From: an uncultured Kordia sp. | Lineage (GTDB): Bacteria > Bacteroidota > Bacteroidia > Flavobacteriales > Flavobacteriaceae | NCBI RefSeq assembly: GCF_947489565.1 | Contig: NZ_CANLEA010000026.1 | Coordinates: forward strand, 1-64,000 | Length of the DNA stretch: 64,000 bases | Reading direction: 5' to 3' | Shown here: piece by piece, positions 24,056 through 32,325 of the stretch | How the letters are laid out: the number at the start of each line of letters is the position of its first letter | Numbering within the stretch: position 1 is the stretch's first letter | The notes under the pieces: model-generated | What the model was told of the DNA's origin: nothing | Database searches by the model: none | What the model saw: only the letters and a program-made list of their open reading frames with translations | Position numbers and translations under genes: made by a program

Positions 24056-26437
24056 ATGAATAAACTAACCATGCTATTTGTACTCTGCTGCACATTCAGT
24101 TTTGCACAAACGGGAATTATTAAAGGTCGAATTTTAGACAAACAATCCGAAACAGCATTGCCAGGCGCAACTATTGAATTACTAAATACAGAAAATCCTG
24201 TTGGCGTTACTACTGACATGAATGGATATTATACTATTGAAAATGTTCCTGTGGGACGACAAAGCGTTCGAGTAAGTTATGTTGGTTTTGAATCCATTAC
24301 CATTCCAAATATCGTAGTCACTACAGGGAAAGATGCCATTGTGAATGTAAGTTTGGAAGAAGCTTTTGATCAGTTGGATGCCGTTGTATTAGATTCGCCC
24401 ACAAATAAAGACCGAACCATTAATAAATTAGCTACGGTTTCTGCTCGTCAATTTAGTCTAGAAGAAGTGAACCGTTTTTCGGGAGGACGAAGCGATGTAG
24501 GTCGTTTAGCGGCTAATTTTGCCGGCGTTTCTGCTCCCGATGATAGTAGAAATGATATTGTTATTCGCGGAAATTCGCCCACAGGTTTATTATGGCGCTT
24601 GGAAGGAATTCCCATTCCGAGTCCAAACCACTACTCTACTTTAGGAACTACGGGCGGACCAGTTTCTGCACTGAATACAAACATGTTGAAAAATTCAGAT
24701 TTCTTAACTTCTGCCTTTCCTGCAGAATATGGAAATGCACTTGGTGGCGTGTTCGATTTAGGTTTCCGAAAAGGAAATATTGACAATTATGAATTTACGG
24801 CGCAAGTTGGTGCTTTTACAGGTGTTGAAGCGATGGCAGAAGGTCCATTGGGCAAAAAACAAGGTTCATTCTTAGTCGCAGCACGGTATTCACTTGTCGG
24901 ATTGTTAGGTGTTGGCGCAGGTGGAACTTCCGCTACACCAAATTACAGTGATATTTCTTTTAATATAGATTTTGGTACCGGGAAATTTGGAAACCTAAGC
25001 TTATTCGGAATTCTTGGAAACTCGGATATTGAATTTTTAGGTGATGATATTGATGAAGATGATTTGTTTTCTGCGGAAGATGAAAATTCCTTTGTGGAAT
25101 CTGGTTTTGGTGTCGTTGGATTGAATCACCGAGTAAATATTGGCAGTAAGAGTTATTTGAAAACCATTGCTTCACTTTCTACCTCAACCAATACGTTTGA
25201 ATCAGATCGTTTTATTGATAAAGATACGCCGCAAGAACGCACAATTCGCTATACGGAAGCAGACGATACACAAAGCAGATTTACCTTTTCTACACTTTTC
25301 AATAGTAAATTGAGCAATAAAATTACGCTGAGAACAGGTGTTTTATATGAAAATTTCAACATAGAATCTACTTTACGAGATCGTGAAGAACAACCAGACA
25401 ACAACAATGATGGCGATCCAGATTTGTTTACTTTCCGAAATACCGATGAACGTTTTGGTTTGTGGCAACCTTATATTCAAGGACAGTTTCGATTGACTAA
25501 AAAGTTAACGTTAAATGCAGGTTTGCATGCACAATACACCAATTTAAACGATCAATTTGTTATAGAACCCAGAACAGCTTTGCGTTATAAAATTGCGCCA
25601 AAACACAGTTTAAATTTTGGTTTCGGAATTCACCATCAGCAAGCGCCTTTGCCATTATTATTCTTAAATGAAGAAATTAATGGCGAATTAGTGCAGTCTA
25701 ATATTAATTTAGATTTTACACGAAGTGCACATTATGTTGTAGGTTATGACGTGAAAATTGCCAAAGGTTGGCGTGGAAAATTAGAAGTGTATTATCAAGA
25801 TATTGACAATGCTGCGGTAGAACCTTTTCCATCTAGTTATTCTTCTTTAACGGAAGGAACTGATTTTGTATTTGACAACAATCGTGTTTCGTTGACCAAT
25901 GATGGAACTGGATACAATCAAGGATTAGAGTTAACGCTTGAAAAATTCTTTAGTGATGGTTATTATGGATTATTGACCACTTCCCTTTTTGAAAGTAAAT
26001 ACAAAGGCAGCGATGGCATTGAACGCAACACACCTTTTAATAACGGATATGTATTTAATGTACTTGCTGGGCGCGAATTTGCTATTGGGCGCGAAAAGCA
26101 AAACGTATTGTTCTTTGATACGCGTGTTACGTTTGCTGGCGGACGTTATTTTACACCTGTAGATTTGCAAGCATCGCAGCAAGCAGGTTTTGAAATCTTA
26201 CAAGAAGACATTGCTTTTAGTCAGCAATACAATGATTATTTCAGATGGGATGTAAAGTTCGGAATCAAAATCAATAGTAAGAAAAAGAAATTATCACATC
26301 AATTTTATGTGGATTTACAAAACGTGACCAATCAGGAAAATGTATTTGTTCGTCGTTACAATCGTTTGACCAATAATGTCGATCAAGTCAATCAGATTGG
26401 TTTCTTTCCAGATGTTGGATACAGATTACAGTTTTAA
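24056..26437 (+). CDS. TonB-dependent receptor, LytTR-linked
   Basis: A 793-residue outer-membrane receptor: signal peptide ending FSFAQ (residue 18), carboxypeptidase-like domain with GRILDKQSETALPGATIEL and a plug domain (about 120-230, NDIVIRGNSPTGLLWRLEGI), then a beta-barrel with an FPDVGYRLQF end. The plug region resembles receptors of the Bacteroidota type that lack a partner SusD lipoprotein; none is encoded here. It is divergent from the LytS/LytTR pair and has candidate LytTR sites upstream, so its cargo may be tied to that system. The cargo is unknown. A DinB-like gene follows and may be co-transcribed. Confidence 0.88.
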   Translation: MNKLTMLFVLCCTFSFAQTGIIKGRILDKQSETALPGATIELLNTENPVGVTTDMNGYYTIENVPVGRQSVRVSYVGFESITIPNIVVTTGKDAIVNVSLEEAFDQLDAVVLDSPTNKDRTINKLATVSARQFSLEEVNRFSGGRSDVGRLAANFAGVSAPDDSRNDIVIRGNSPTGLLWRLEGIPIPSPNHYSTLGTTGGPVSALNTNMLKNSDFLTSAFPAEYGNALGGVFDLGFRKGNIDNYEFTAQVGAFTGVEAMAEGPLGKKQGSFLVAARYSLVGLLGVGAGGTSATPNYSDISFNIDFGTGKFGNLSLFGILGNSDIEFLGDDIDEDDLFSAEDENSFVESGFGVVGLNHRVNIGSKSYLKTIASLSTSTNTFESDRFIDKDTPQERTIRYTEADDTQSRFTFSTLFNSKLSNKITLRTGVLYENFNIESTLRDREEQPDNNNDGDPDLFTFRNTDERFGLWQPYIQGQFRLTKKLTLNAGLHAQYTNLNDQFVIEPRTALRYKIAPKHSLNFGFGIHHQQAPLPLLFLNEEINGELVQSNINLDFTRSAHYVVGYDVKIAKGWRGKLEVYYQDIDNAAVEPFPSSYSSLTEGTDFVFDNNRVSLTNDGTGYNQGLELTLEKFFSDGYYGLLTTSLFESKYKGSDGIERNTPFNNGYVFNVLAGREFAIGREKQNVLFFDTRVTFAGGRYFTPVDLQASQQAGFEILQEDIAFSQQYNDYFRWDVKFGIKINSKKKKLSHQFYVDLQNVTNQENVFVRRYNRLTNNVDQVNQIGFFPDVGYRLQF

Positions 26438-26523
26438 TAGTTCGTTTATTGAATTCAATTCTTGGAAACGCCTTGTTCACTGTAAAGCAGGACGTTTTCT
26501 TAACCATTTTAAAAACTAACATT

Positions 26524-27066
26524 ATGAAAAGACGCATTCTTTTAGTCCCACTGGCAATCATCATTTTTTTATTCATCCTTATAAAAGTCCAAATGAACGC
26601 ATCCAATCCTGAAGTATTACTTCCTCAATTATCAGAAATAGAACGTAACATAGAATATAGAGATGTCAAAAATTCAACGGTTTCCAAAGCAGATGTGGCT
26701 TGGCATTTGGATCATATATTGAAAACCATCAACAGACTCACAGAAACACTTGAAAGTTCTGATCCGGAAGTCTATGAGAGTTCTTTCAATGTCCCACGAA
26801 TTATGTCGTTAACTGCAGGATTCATTCCACGTGGAAAAGCAGAATCGCCACAAAGTGTACGTCCGCCAGAAATCATTGTCACAGATGATATCTTAAAACA
26901 ATTGTTAGAAGCTCGAAAAAGCATAGACAAATTACAAAGCTTCGATGCGAATGTAAATTTTGATCATCCAGTTTTTGGGATGTTAGACAAAGCACAAACC
27001 ATTCGATTTTTGGAAGTACACACCAATCATCACTTAAAAATCGTAGCAGACATCCTGGAAGAATAA
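26524..27066 (+). CDS. DUF1569 / DinB-superfamily membrane-anchored protein
   Basis: A 180-residue protein started at the ATG of 26524, which follows an untranslated gap of 86 bases after the receptor gene. One N-terminal transmembrane helix (ILLVPLAIIIFLFILIKVQM) anchors a four-helix bundle of the DUF1569/DinB type. Candidate metal-ligand histidines are WHLDHIL near residue 60 and EVHTNHHLKIV near the C-terminus, the usual DinB positions. Enzymatic role unknown; relatives are thiol-dependent transferases or hydrolases. Its position behind the TonB receptor suggests joint expression. Confidence 0.78.
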   Translation: MKRRILLVPLAIIIFLFILIKVQMNASNPEVLLPQLSEIERNIEYRDVKNSTVSKADVAWHLDHILKTINRLTETLESSDPEVYESSFNVPRIMSLTAGFIPRGKAESPQSVRPPEIIVTDDILKQLLEARKSIDKLQSFDANVNFDHPVFGMLDKAQTIRFLEVHTNHHLKIVADILEE

Positions 27067-27106
27067 AACTGTATAAAAACACACTATTTTCTATAAAAAT
27101 TAGCCG

Positions 27107-27123
27107 CTATTTTATAAAATGAA
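27107..27123 (+). promoter_or_regulatory. Shared 17-base element, copy 3
   Basis: CTATTTTATAAAATGAA, 88 bases before the ATG at 27195; identical to copies 2 and 4. Confidence 0.6.
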
Positions 27124-27194
27124 CGCAGTTCTTGTTCTATCGAAACTAAGCATTTACATATCTTACCGAAGAAAATTATTAAAAACTATCTATT

Positions 27195-27371
27195 ATGAAA
27201 AAACAGAAAGTAACTTCACATGCTCTTACATTTAAAAAAGTATGTATCTCAAATTTGAATCGTATATGTGGTGGCACTAAAGATGAAGAGAAGGAAAAAG
27301 ACACTTACGAAGATACTTGTCATACAGTAACCACAAGGCCTGACAGCCTCATAAATGATCCTGGAGAGTAA
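27195..27371 (+). CDS. GG-leader precursor peptide with TTRPDS motif (G)
   Basis: A 58-residue peptide, too short for routine gene calling. Leader MKKQKVTSHALTFKKVCISN with Gly-Gly at 26-27; the core is very acidic and Lys-rich at first (TKDEEKEKDTYED) and then has TCHTVTTRPDSLINDPGE. The CHxxxTTRPDS motif is shared with the peptide at 21387, 5.8 kb away, although the rest of the cores differ. An unusual Cys occurs in the leader (Cys17) and just before GG (Cys25). A copy of the 17-base element lies 88 bases upstream. Confidence 0.72.
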   Translation: MKKQKVTSHALTFKKVCISNLNRICGGTKDEEKEKDTYEDTCHTVTTRPDSLINDPGE

Positions 27372-27397
27372 TTGATTTTACTACAAAAACACTACCG

Positions 27398-27414
27398 CTA
27401 TTTTATAAAATGAA
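27398..27414 (+). promoter_or_regulatory. Shared 17-base element, copy 4
   Basis: CTATTTTATAAAATGAA, 89 bases before the ATG at 27487; the match to copy 2 continues for four more bases (TTTT). Confidence 0.6.
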
Positions 27415-27486
27415 TTTTAGAATCATTGTGTTTAGATGATATGAATGCTAATTTCAGATTCCCTAATTAATTTAAAACCTAGAATC

Positions 27487-27672
27487 ATGAAAAAAGCAAA
27501 CATCAAGCTTAGTCTAAACAAAAAGAAAATTTCTAATTTAGAAGCACACACTATCGACGGAGGTGCAGCAACGAATCCTTATGCCAATGTTACGTGTTTT
27601 AGGTGTGACTACACAAAACCTAGAATGGGTTCTTGTTATTATAAGTGTAACCCTGCAAATCCTAGTGAATAA
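27487..27672 (+). CDS. GG-leader precursor peptide (H)
   Basis: A 61-residue peptide started at the ATG of 27487; a longer frame from 27445 would put the leader out of register with the family. Leader MKKANIKLSLNKKKISNLEA, Gly-Gly at 25-26, core with four Cys and many aromatic and basic residues (VTCFRCDYTKPRMGSCYYKC). CxxC and CxxxC spacings could also bind a metal or form disulfides instead of thioether rings. It is the second member of a tandem pair, preceded by its own 17-base element and followed by a terminator. Confidence 0.76.
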   Translation: MKKANIKLSLNKKKISNLEAHTIDGGAATNPYANVTCFRCDYTKPRMGSCYYKCNPANPSE

Positions 27673-27701
27673 AAAACTAGCTAAGTACAACCAAAAAATT
27701 G

Positions 27702-27740
27702 ACCGTTACTAAAATGATAGATTTTGGTAACGGTTTTTTT
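27702..27740 (+). terminator. Terminator after precursor H
   Basis: ACCGTTACTAAAAT-(GATAG)-ATTTTGGTAACGGT stem followed by seven T. Confidence 0.88.
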
Positions 27741-27824
27741 GTTGATTTTGAATGCGCTCTGTTACTTATAATTTGAAAGAAAAACTTCCACATAAAACGC
27801 TTCAATGCATGTATTAAGGTGTTT

Positions 27825-28580
27825 TTAATATCCTGTCACCAACAAACCTCTAGCGCCACGCATTCCGCATTTTTGATACTTGTGATAAGCTTTGGCAGCA
27901 CGTTCACGAATGGCAGCATCTGATTCGTTTAAAATCCAGCCATCAATTGCCCATTTTAAGGTATATGCTTCGGGCGACATCAATCCGGTAGACCAAACTA
28001 AAGGATTGGCGCCTGTTTGTTGTAAATAAGGCTTAAAATAGTCTTTACTAATGCATGCTAAAATAATAGCGTCGCGTTTCTTGGTGTTTTTTGGACTGAA
28101 CTTGTTAGATAAACTAAACTCCATCAAACCATCATGACCAACATATGCTACCAAATCTGAATTTCCTCCGAAGCTTAGCTTTTGATCGTTGACCGTAATT
28201 TCTGTGGGATTATCACCGCTACTCGCTTCCAAAAAGTCAATCGTAGTCTGTTTGATATATTTTCCATCATACGCATCGGCGAGCAAATACGTGTTTGACG
28301 TTTTGTGTTTGAACACGATACGTTCTAGTATTTTGGGATTATTCGATGGAATCGTCTTTACAAACTTCCAGTCTTTACTGCGTTTAAAATGTGTTTTCAC
28401 ACCATACAATGCGCCCCAATACAAATTTGTTCGTGGACTTTGCCCGTTTCCTAAAGCTTTCGGCACAGGGACAATTCCTTGATTTACATTATCGCACAAA
28501 GCCACAAAAACGTGAATTTTCTTTTGTCCAAAAACAGTAAAACTGATACAAAAAATCAGAATCGTAATTAGTTGTTTCAT
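27825..28580 (-). CDS. Secreted protein with possible caspase-like (clan CD) fold
   Basis: A 251-residue exported protein started at the ATG of 28578-28580, which is followed by a clean signal peptide (MKQLITILIFCISFTVFGQ). After residue 20 come KIHVFVALCDN, which looks like the first strand of a Rossmann-like sheet; a hydrophobic strand ending in AYVGHDGLMEF with His149; and a strand ending in AIILACISKDYF with Cys176. A His-Gly type turn followed about 27 residues later by hydrophobic-ACxS is the catalytic dyad layout of caspase/gingipain-like peptidases. SPEAYTLKWAIDGW behind it also fits that fold. This is inference; the family is otherwise unnamed to me. Divergent from the M3 peptidase gene. 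Confidence 0.6.
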   Translation of the reverse strand: MKQLITILIFCISFTVFGQKKIHVFVALCDNVNQGIVPVPKALGNGQSPRTNLYWGALYGVKTHFKRSKDWKFVKTIPSNNPKILERIVFKHKTSNTYLLADAYDGKYIKQTTIDFLEASSGDNPTEITVNDQKLSFGGNSDLVAYVGHDGLMEFSLSNKFSPKNTKKRDAIILACISKDYFKPYLQQTGANPLVWSTGLMSPEAYTLKWAIDGWILNESDAAIRERAAKAYHKYQKCGMRGARGLLVTGY

Positions 28581-28702
28581 AAAGTTTGGTTTTAGTGTGA
28601 ATGTACTTAATATAACGAAGAAAAGCACAAACTGGTATAGAACGTTAAAATCATTTATAAAATTCAAAAAAACAGTATCTTGTTAGTCAAATTATTTTAC
28701 AA

Positions 28703-30832
28703 ATGAAACGTATCTCAATAGCCATTACCTGTAGCATACTGTTCTTTGCTTCGTGCAAAGATGCTACACCCGAAAAAAAACCAGCATCTAAAATGACAGA
28801 CAATCCTTTGTTGACCGAATGGAATACGCCACACGGAGTGCCTCCATTCGATAAAATAAAAAGTAGCGATTATCTACCTGCTTTTAAAATTGCACTGAAA
28901 GAAAATCAGGATGAAATTACCGCAATTAGCGAAAGTACGGAAGCTCCAACTTTTAAAAACACCATTGAAGCTTTAGAGTTTAGCGGAAAGTATTTGAACA
29001 GATTGCAACGTATTTTTTATGCCGTAAACGGAGCAAATACAGATGATACTTTAAAAGCTGCCGCAAAGGAAATTACACCTGCAATGGCTGCTCATGGGGA
29101 TTTTGTCAACTTAAACGCTAAATTATACGAACGTGTAAAAGCAGTGTACGATCAAAAAGACAAACTCAACTTATCACCAGAAGAAACACGTTTATTGGAA
29201 GAAACTCACAAACGTTTTGTCCGTGCAGGAATCAGTTTAAAAGGAAAAGCACAAGATCGCTTGCGCGAAATCAACAAGCGATTGGCGAAATTAAGTGGTG
29301 ATTTTAGTGAAAACTTACTCGATGAGACCAACGCTTTCGAATATCATACAAAAGACAAAAAAGAACTTGGAAATCTTCCTGCTAGTTTAATTTCTTTAGC
29401 AACTAACGAAGCTAAGGAAAGAGAACATAAAGATGGATATTCGTTTACATTGCAACGCCCAAGCATTAATCCGTTTTTACAATCGTCTCCAAACAGAGAT
29501 GCTCGTAAAAAATTATTTGACGGATATGCAATGCGCGCCAATAATGATAATGACAGTGACAACAAAGCTATTTTAAGTGAAATGGCAACTTTGCGTTTGG
29601 AAAAAGCAAACCTATTAGGTTACGAATCGCATGCAGCGTATATTCTTTCTGATAATATGGCAGAAACGCCAGAAGCGGTATATGGTTTTATGGATAAATT
29701 ATGGCCTTCTGCATTAGCGATGGCAAAATCGGAACGTGAAGCGTTGGCTAAAAAGATGAAAAGTGAAGGTGTTTCAGGAACTTTTGCAGGAAGCGACTGG
29801 AGACATTATGTAGAAAAAGTTCGTAAAGAACGTTACAATTTTGACGAAGAAGAAACACGTCCGTATTTTGAAGTGAATGCCGTAAGAGATGGTGTTTTTG
29901 CTTTGGCGAAAGAACTTTTCGGATTAACTTTTAAAGAACGTAAAGATATTCCGAAATGGCATGAAGACCAGCAAGTATTTGAAGTATTAGAAGCTGATGG
30001 AAAGCACTTAGGAATTATTTATATGGATTTCTTTGCACGTCCAAGTAAACGTGGTGGTGCATGGATGAATGCCTTACGTAGTCAGATGAATGTGGACGGA
30101 ATGGTTACGCCAATTGTAACCAATAACTTTAATTATCCTGCTCCATCAGGAGATTCTCCATCATTATTATCGTTTACAGAAGCAGAAACTTTATTCCATG
30201 AATTTGGACATGCATTGCACGGATTATTCTCAAATGTAAAATACGAATCCTTATCAGGAACCAATGTGCCGAGAGATTTTGTTGAATTCCCATCGCAAGT
30301 AATGGAAAACTGGATGAGCGAACCACAAGTATTACGCATGTTTGCAAAGCATTACAAAACAGGCGAAGTTATCCCTGACGCAATGATTAAAAAGATGAAA
30401 GACGCCAATTCATTCAATGGTGGTTTTGCGACAGTTGAATATATGGCCGCAGCATATTTGGACATGGCTTGGCATTCTAAAACAAAGGATATTCCAACGG
30501 ATGTTAATACTTTTGAAAAGGAAGCAATGGACAAATTAGGCTTAATTGATGAAATTATTCCGCGATACAGAAGTACTTATTTTGGACATATATTTTCAAA
30601 CCCTGTAGGATATTCTTCTGGATATTACAGTTACTTATGGTCGGAAGTATTGGATGCAGATGCTTTCCAAGCGTTCAAAGAAACTGGAAATCTATTTGAT
30701 CCTGCAACAGCAAAACGTTACCGTAAAATGTTAAGTATGGGCGGTTCGCAGTTGGGAATGGACTTATATAAAGGATTCCGAGGTGCGGAACCAGAAATTG
30801 AACCTTTATTAAAGAAAAAAGGATTTAAATAA
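28703..30832 (+). CDS. M3 family metallopeptidase, Dcp type, lipoprotein
   Basis: A 709-residue zinc oligopeptidase similar to dipeptidyl carboxypeptidase Dcp. A signal with lipobox (FFASC, about residue 18) places it as a lipoprotein in the cell envelope. N-terminal helical region with NPLLTEWNTPHGVPPFDKIK, then the catalytic lobe with the zinc motif HEFGHALHG (residues 499-507) and the third ligand region PSQVMENWMSEPQ. The end has YSYLWSEVLDADAFQAF, typical of Dcp. It removes dipeptides from peptide C-termini, probably in nutrition. A terminator follows. Confidence 0.95.
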   Translation: MKRISIAITCSILFFASCKDATPEKKPASKMTDNPLLTEWNTPHGVPPFDKIKSSDYLPAFKIALKENQDEITAISESTEAPTFKNTIEALEFSGKYLNRLQRIFYAVNGANTDDTLKAAAKEITPAMAAHGDFVNLNAKLYERVKAVYDQKDKLNLSPEETRLLEETHKRFVRAGISLKGKAQDRLREINKRLAKLSGDFSENLLDETNAFEYHTKDKKELGNLPASLISLATNEAKEREHKDGYSFTLQRPSINPFLQSSPNRDARKKLFDGYAMRANNDNDSDNKAILSEMATLRLEKANLLGYESHAAYILSDNMAETPEAVYGFMDKLWPSALAMAKSEREALAKKMKSEGVSGTFAGSDWRHYVEKVRKERYNFDEEETRPYFEVNAVRDGVFALAKELFGLTFKERKDIPKWHEDQQVFEVLEADGKHLGIIYMDFFARPSKRGGAWMNALRSQMNVDGMVTPIVTNNFNYPAPSGDSPSLLSFTEAETLFHEFGHALHGLFSNVKYESLSGTNVPRDFVEFPSQVMENWMSEPQVLRMFAKHYKTGEVIPDAMIKKMKDANSFNGGFATVEYMAAAYLDMAWHSKTKDIPTDVNTFEKEAMDKLGLIDEIIPRYRSTYFGHIFSNPVGYSSGYYSYLWSEVLDADAFQAFKETGNLFDPATAKRYRKMLSMGGSQLGMDLYKGFRGAEPEIEPLLKKKGFK

Positions 30833-30862
30833 TACATCTTTTTTTACAATATAGTATTACAT

Positions 30863-30899
30863 AAAAATCTCTTAGAAATAAAACTCTAAGAGATTTTTT
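30863..30899. terminator. Bidirectional terminator
   Basis: AAAAATCTCTTAGA-(loop)-TCTAAGAGATTTTTT lies between the convergent M3 peptidase gene and the GG-leader precursor I and has A- and T-runs for both strands. Confidence 0.85.
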
Positions 30900-30913
30900 C
30901 ATATCAGATTTTC

Positions 30914-31120
30914 CTATCCGTCAAATACTCCTTTACAAGTTTCACCTCCACAAAGAGATCTATCACTATTACAATACTCATTACGAGTTCCTGTATTACA
31001 ACAGCCAGTTCCGCCTTGGCAGGGCGCTTCACAACTAACTCCTCCAACTAAAGAATTAGAATGCAAATTACTAATCATGCAATGCTTTAATGCTAACTTT
31101 TTAAATGTTCTTTTTTTCAT
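30914..31120 (-). CDS. GG-leader precursor peptide, Cys-rich (I)
   Basis: A 68-residue peptide started at the ATG of 31118-31120, giving leader MKKRTFKKLALKHCMISNLH and Gly-Gly at 26-27. The core has eight Cys in 40 residues (SCEAPCQGGTGCCNTGT, then YCNSDRSLCGGETCKGVFDG), with Ser or Thr beside most of them. The leader differs from the others in carrying His-Cys in place of the usual Lys-Asn. The 17-base element is not found upstream. Isolated between the M3 peptidase gene and rpmA. Confidence 0.75.
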   Translation of the reverse strand: MKKRTFKKLALKHCMISNLHSNSLVGGVSCEAPCQGGTGCCNTGTRNEYCNSDRSLCGGETCKGVFDG

Positions 31121-31243
31121 AATAATAGTATTTTTCATAAAATTATTGATACGATATTAAAACTTGCAGCATTTATGATTGCTTCTTGTACGTTTGTATA
31201 CATTAGGACATATTCACATCTTTTTTAAGGTGAAATATTTCCA

Positions 31244-31279
31244 TAAAAAAAGCCTGAACATAATGTTCAGGCTTTTTTA
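31244..31279 (-). terminator. Terminator after rplU-rpmA
   Basis: AAAAAAGCCTGAACATTATGTTCAGGCTTTTTTT on the minus strand, 21 bases after the rpmA stop. Confidence 0.9.
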
Positions 31280-31299
31280 ATTTCTCTTCAGAGTCTTAC

Positions 31300-31560
31300 T
31301 TACGCTTCGAAAGGTTCGATTGATACATAAGATCTGTTATTTGCTTTCTTTGTGAATTTCACAATACCATCTACTTTAGCATGTAATGTATGGTCTTTCC
31401 CCATATATACATTCTCTCCTGGATTGTGAGTAGTTCCTCTTTGTCTAACTAGTATGTTACCAGCAATTGCTGCTTGTCCACCAAAAATCTTAACTCCTAA
31501 TCGTTTCGATTCTGATTCTCTACCGTTTTTCGAACTACCAACTCCTTTTTTGTGAGCCAT
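31300..31560 (-). CDS. rpmA: 50S ribosomal protein L27
   Basis: An 86-residue bL27 with N-terminus [20 protein letters not shown], whose first residues reach toward the peptidyl transferase centre, then [23 protein letters not shown] and [12 protein letters not shown]. There is no N-terminal extension of the kind that is cleaved in Firmicutes. It follows rplU by 43 bases in the usual order and shares its promoter and terminator. Confidence 0.98.
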   Translation of the reverse strand: MAHKKGVGSSKNGRESESKRLGVKIFGGQAAIAGNILVRQRGTTHNPGENVYMGKDHTLHAKVDGIVKFTKKANNRSYVSIEPFEA

Positions 31561-31603
31561 TTTCGTAAGGTTTTAAATTGTTATACTTAAGTGATTTTTG
31601 CAA

Positions 31604-32248
31604 TTATGCTTTACCACCATCTAATTCATCTTGCCATTTCTTTAACTCATCCCACTTTCCATCAGCAGCTAATTGAGCTTGTGCTGGCCAAGTATCAGTA
31701 ACGTGGTTTCCACGAACACCTGAAATGATTTCAGAAATTTTTGCTGGTTCAGTTTTCGCTAACTCAGCGAATGTTGAAATTCCAGCTTCTACTAAAGTAG
31801 ATGCAATCTTAGGACCAATTCCTTCAATTTTCTTTAAATCATCTGCTTTAGTTGTTGCTTTTTTAGCGGCAGGTTTTGCAGCTGGTTTAGCAACTTCTTT
31901 TTTAGCTTCTTTCTTTGGTGCTGCTTTTTTAGCTCCAGAAGCTACGATGTTTTCAATTACAATTTCTGTTAAAGATTGACGGTGACCATTCTTTACACGG
32001 TAACCTTTACGTCTTTTCTTCTTGAAAACAATCACTTTATCACCTTTAAGGTGCTTTAAAACTTTAGCCTCTACTGCGGCTCCGTTTATAGCTGGGGCGC
32101 CAATTGTAACTTGTCCGTTATCATCTAACAAAAGAACATTGTCGAAAGTCACTTGCTTTCCTTCTTCTGTAGCCAAACGATGAACAAATACTTTTTGGTC
32201 TTTCGCAACTTTAAATTGCTGCCCTGCTATCTCTACAATTGCATACAT
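31604..32248 (-). CDS. rplU: 50S ribosomal protein L21 with C-terminal helix-hairpin-helix extension
   Basis: Residues 1-103 are a normal bL21 (MYAIVEIAGQQFKVAKDQKV, later KRRKGYRVKNGHRQ). They are followed by an Ala/Lys-rich linker of about 35 residues (repeats of KKEAKKEVAKPAAKPAAKK) and a folded C-terminal part of about 75 residues starting DDLKKIEGIGPKIASTLVEA, a helix-hairpin-helix-type motif with GIGPKIA, then ELAKTEPAKISEIISG and a Trp-rich end. The extension doubles the protein and may bind rRNA or DNA. Extended L21 proteins occur in related flavobacteria. Start and operon with rpmA are clear; a consensus promoter lies 42 bases upstream. Confidence 0.95.
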   Translation of the reverse strand: MYAIVEIAGQQFKVAKDQKVFVHRLATEEGKQVTFDNVLLLDDNGQVTIGAPAINGAAVEAKVLKHLKGDKVIVFKKKRRKGYRVKNGHRQSLTEIVIENIVASGAKKAAPKKEAKKEVAKPAAKPAAKKATTKADDLKKIEGIGPKIASTLVEAGISTFAELAKTEPAKISEIISGVRGNHVTDTWPAQAQLAADGKWDELKKWQDELDGGKA

Positions 32249-32289
32249 AGCGTATCGTTTAATTAATTAATTTTATCCAAAAATGGACG

Positions 32290-32320
32290 CAAATATACAT
32301 CTAATTAATTAATCTACAAA
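32290..32320 (-). promoter_or_regulatory. Consensus Bacteroidota promoter for rplU-rpmA
   Basis: On the minus strand TTTG (32317-32320), a 19-base spacer and TATATTTG (32290-32297) give a complete -33/-7 promoter. It would start transcription about 35-38 bases before the rplU ATG. Confidence 0.75.
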
Positions 32321-32325
32321 TACTT

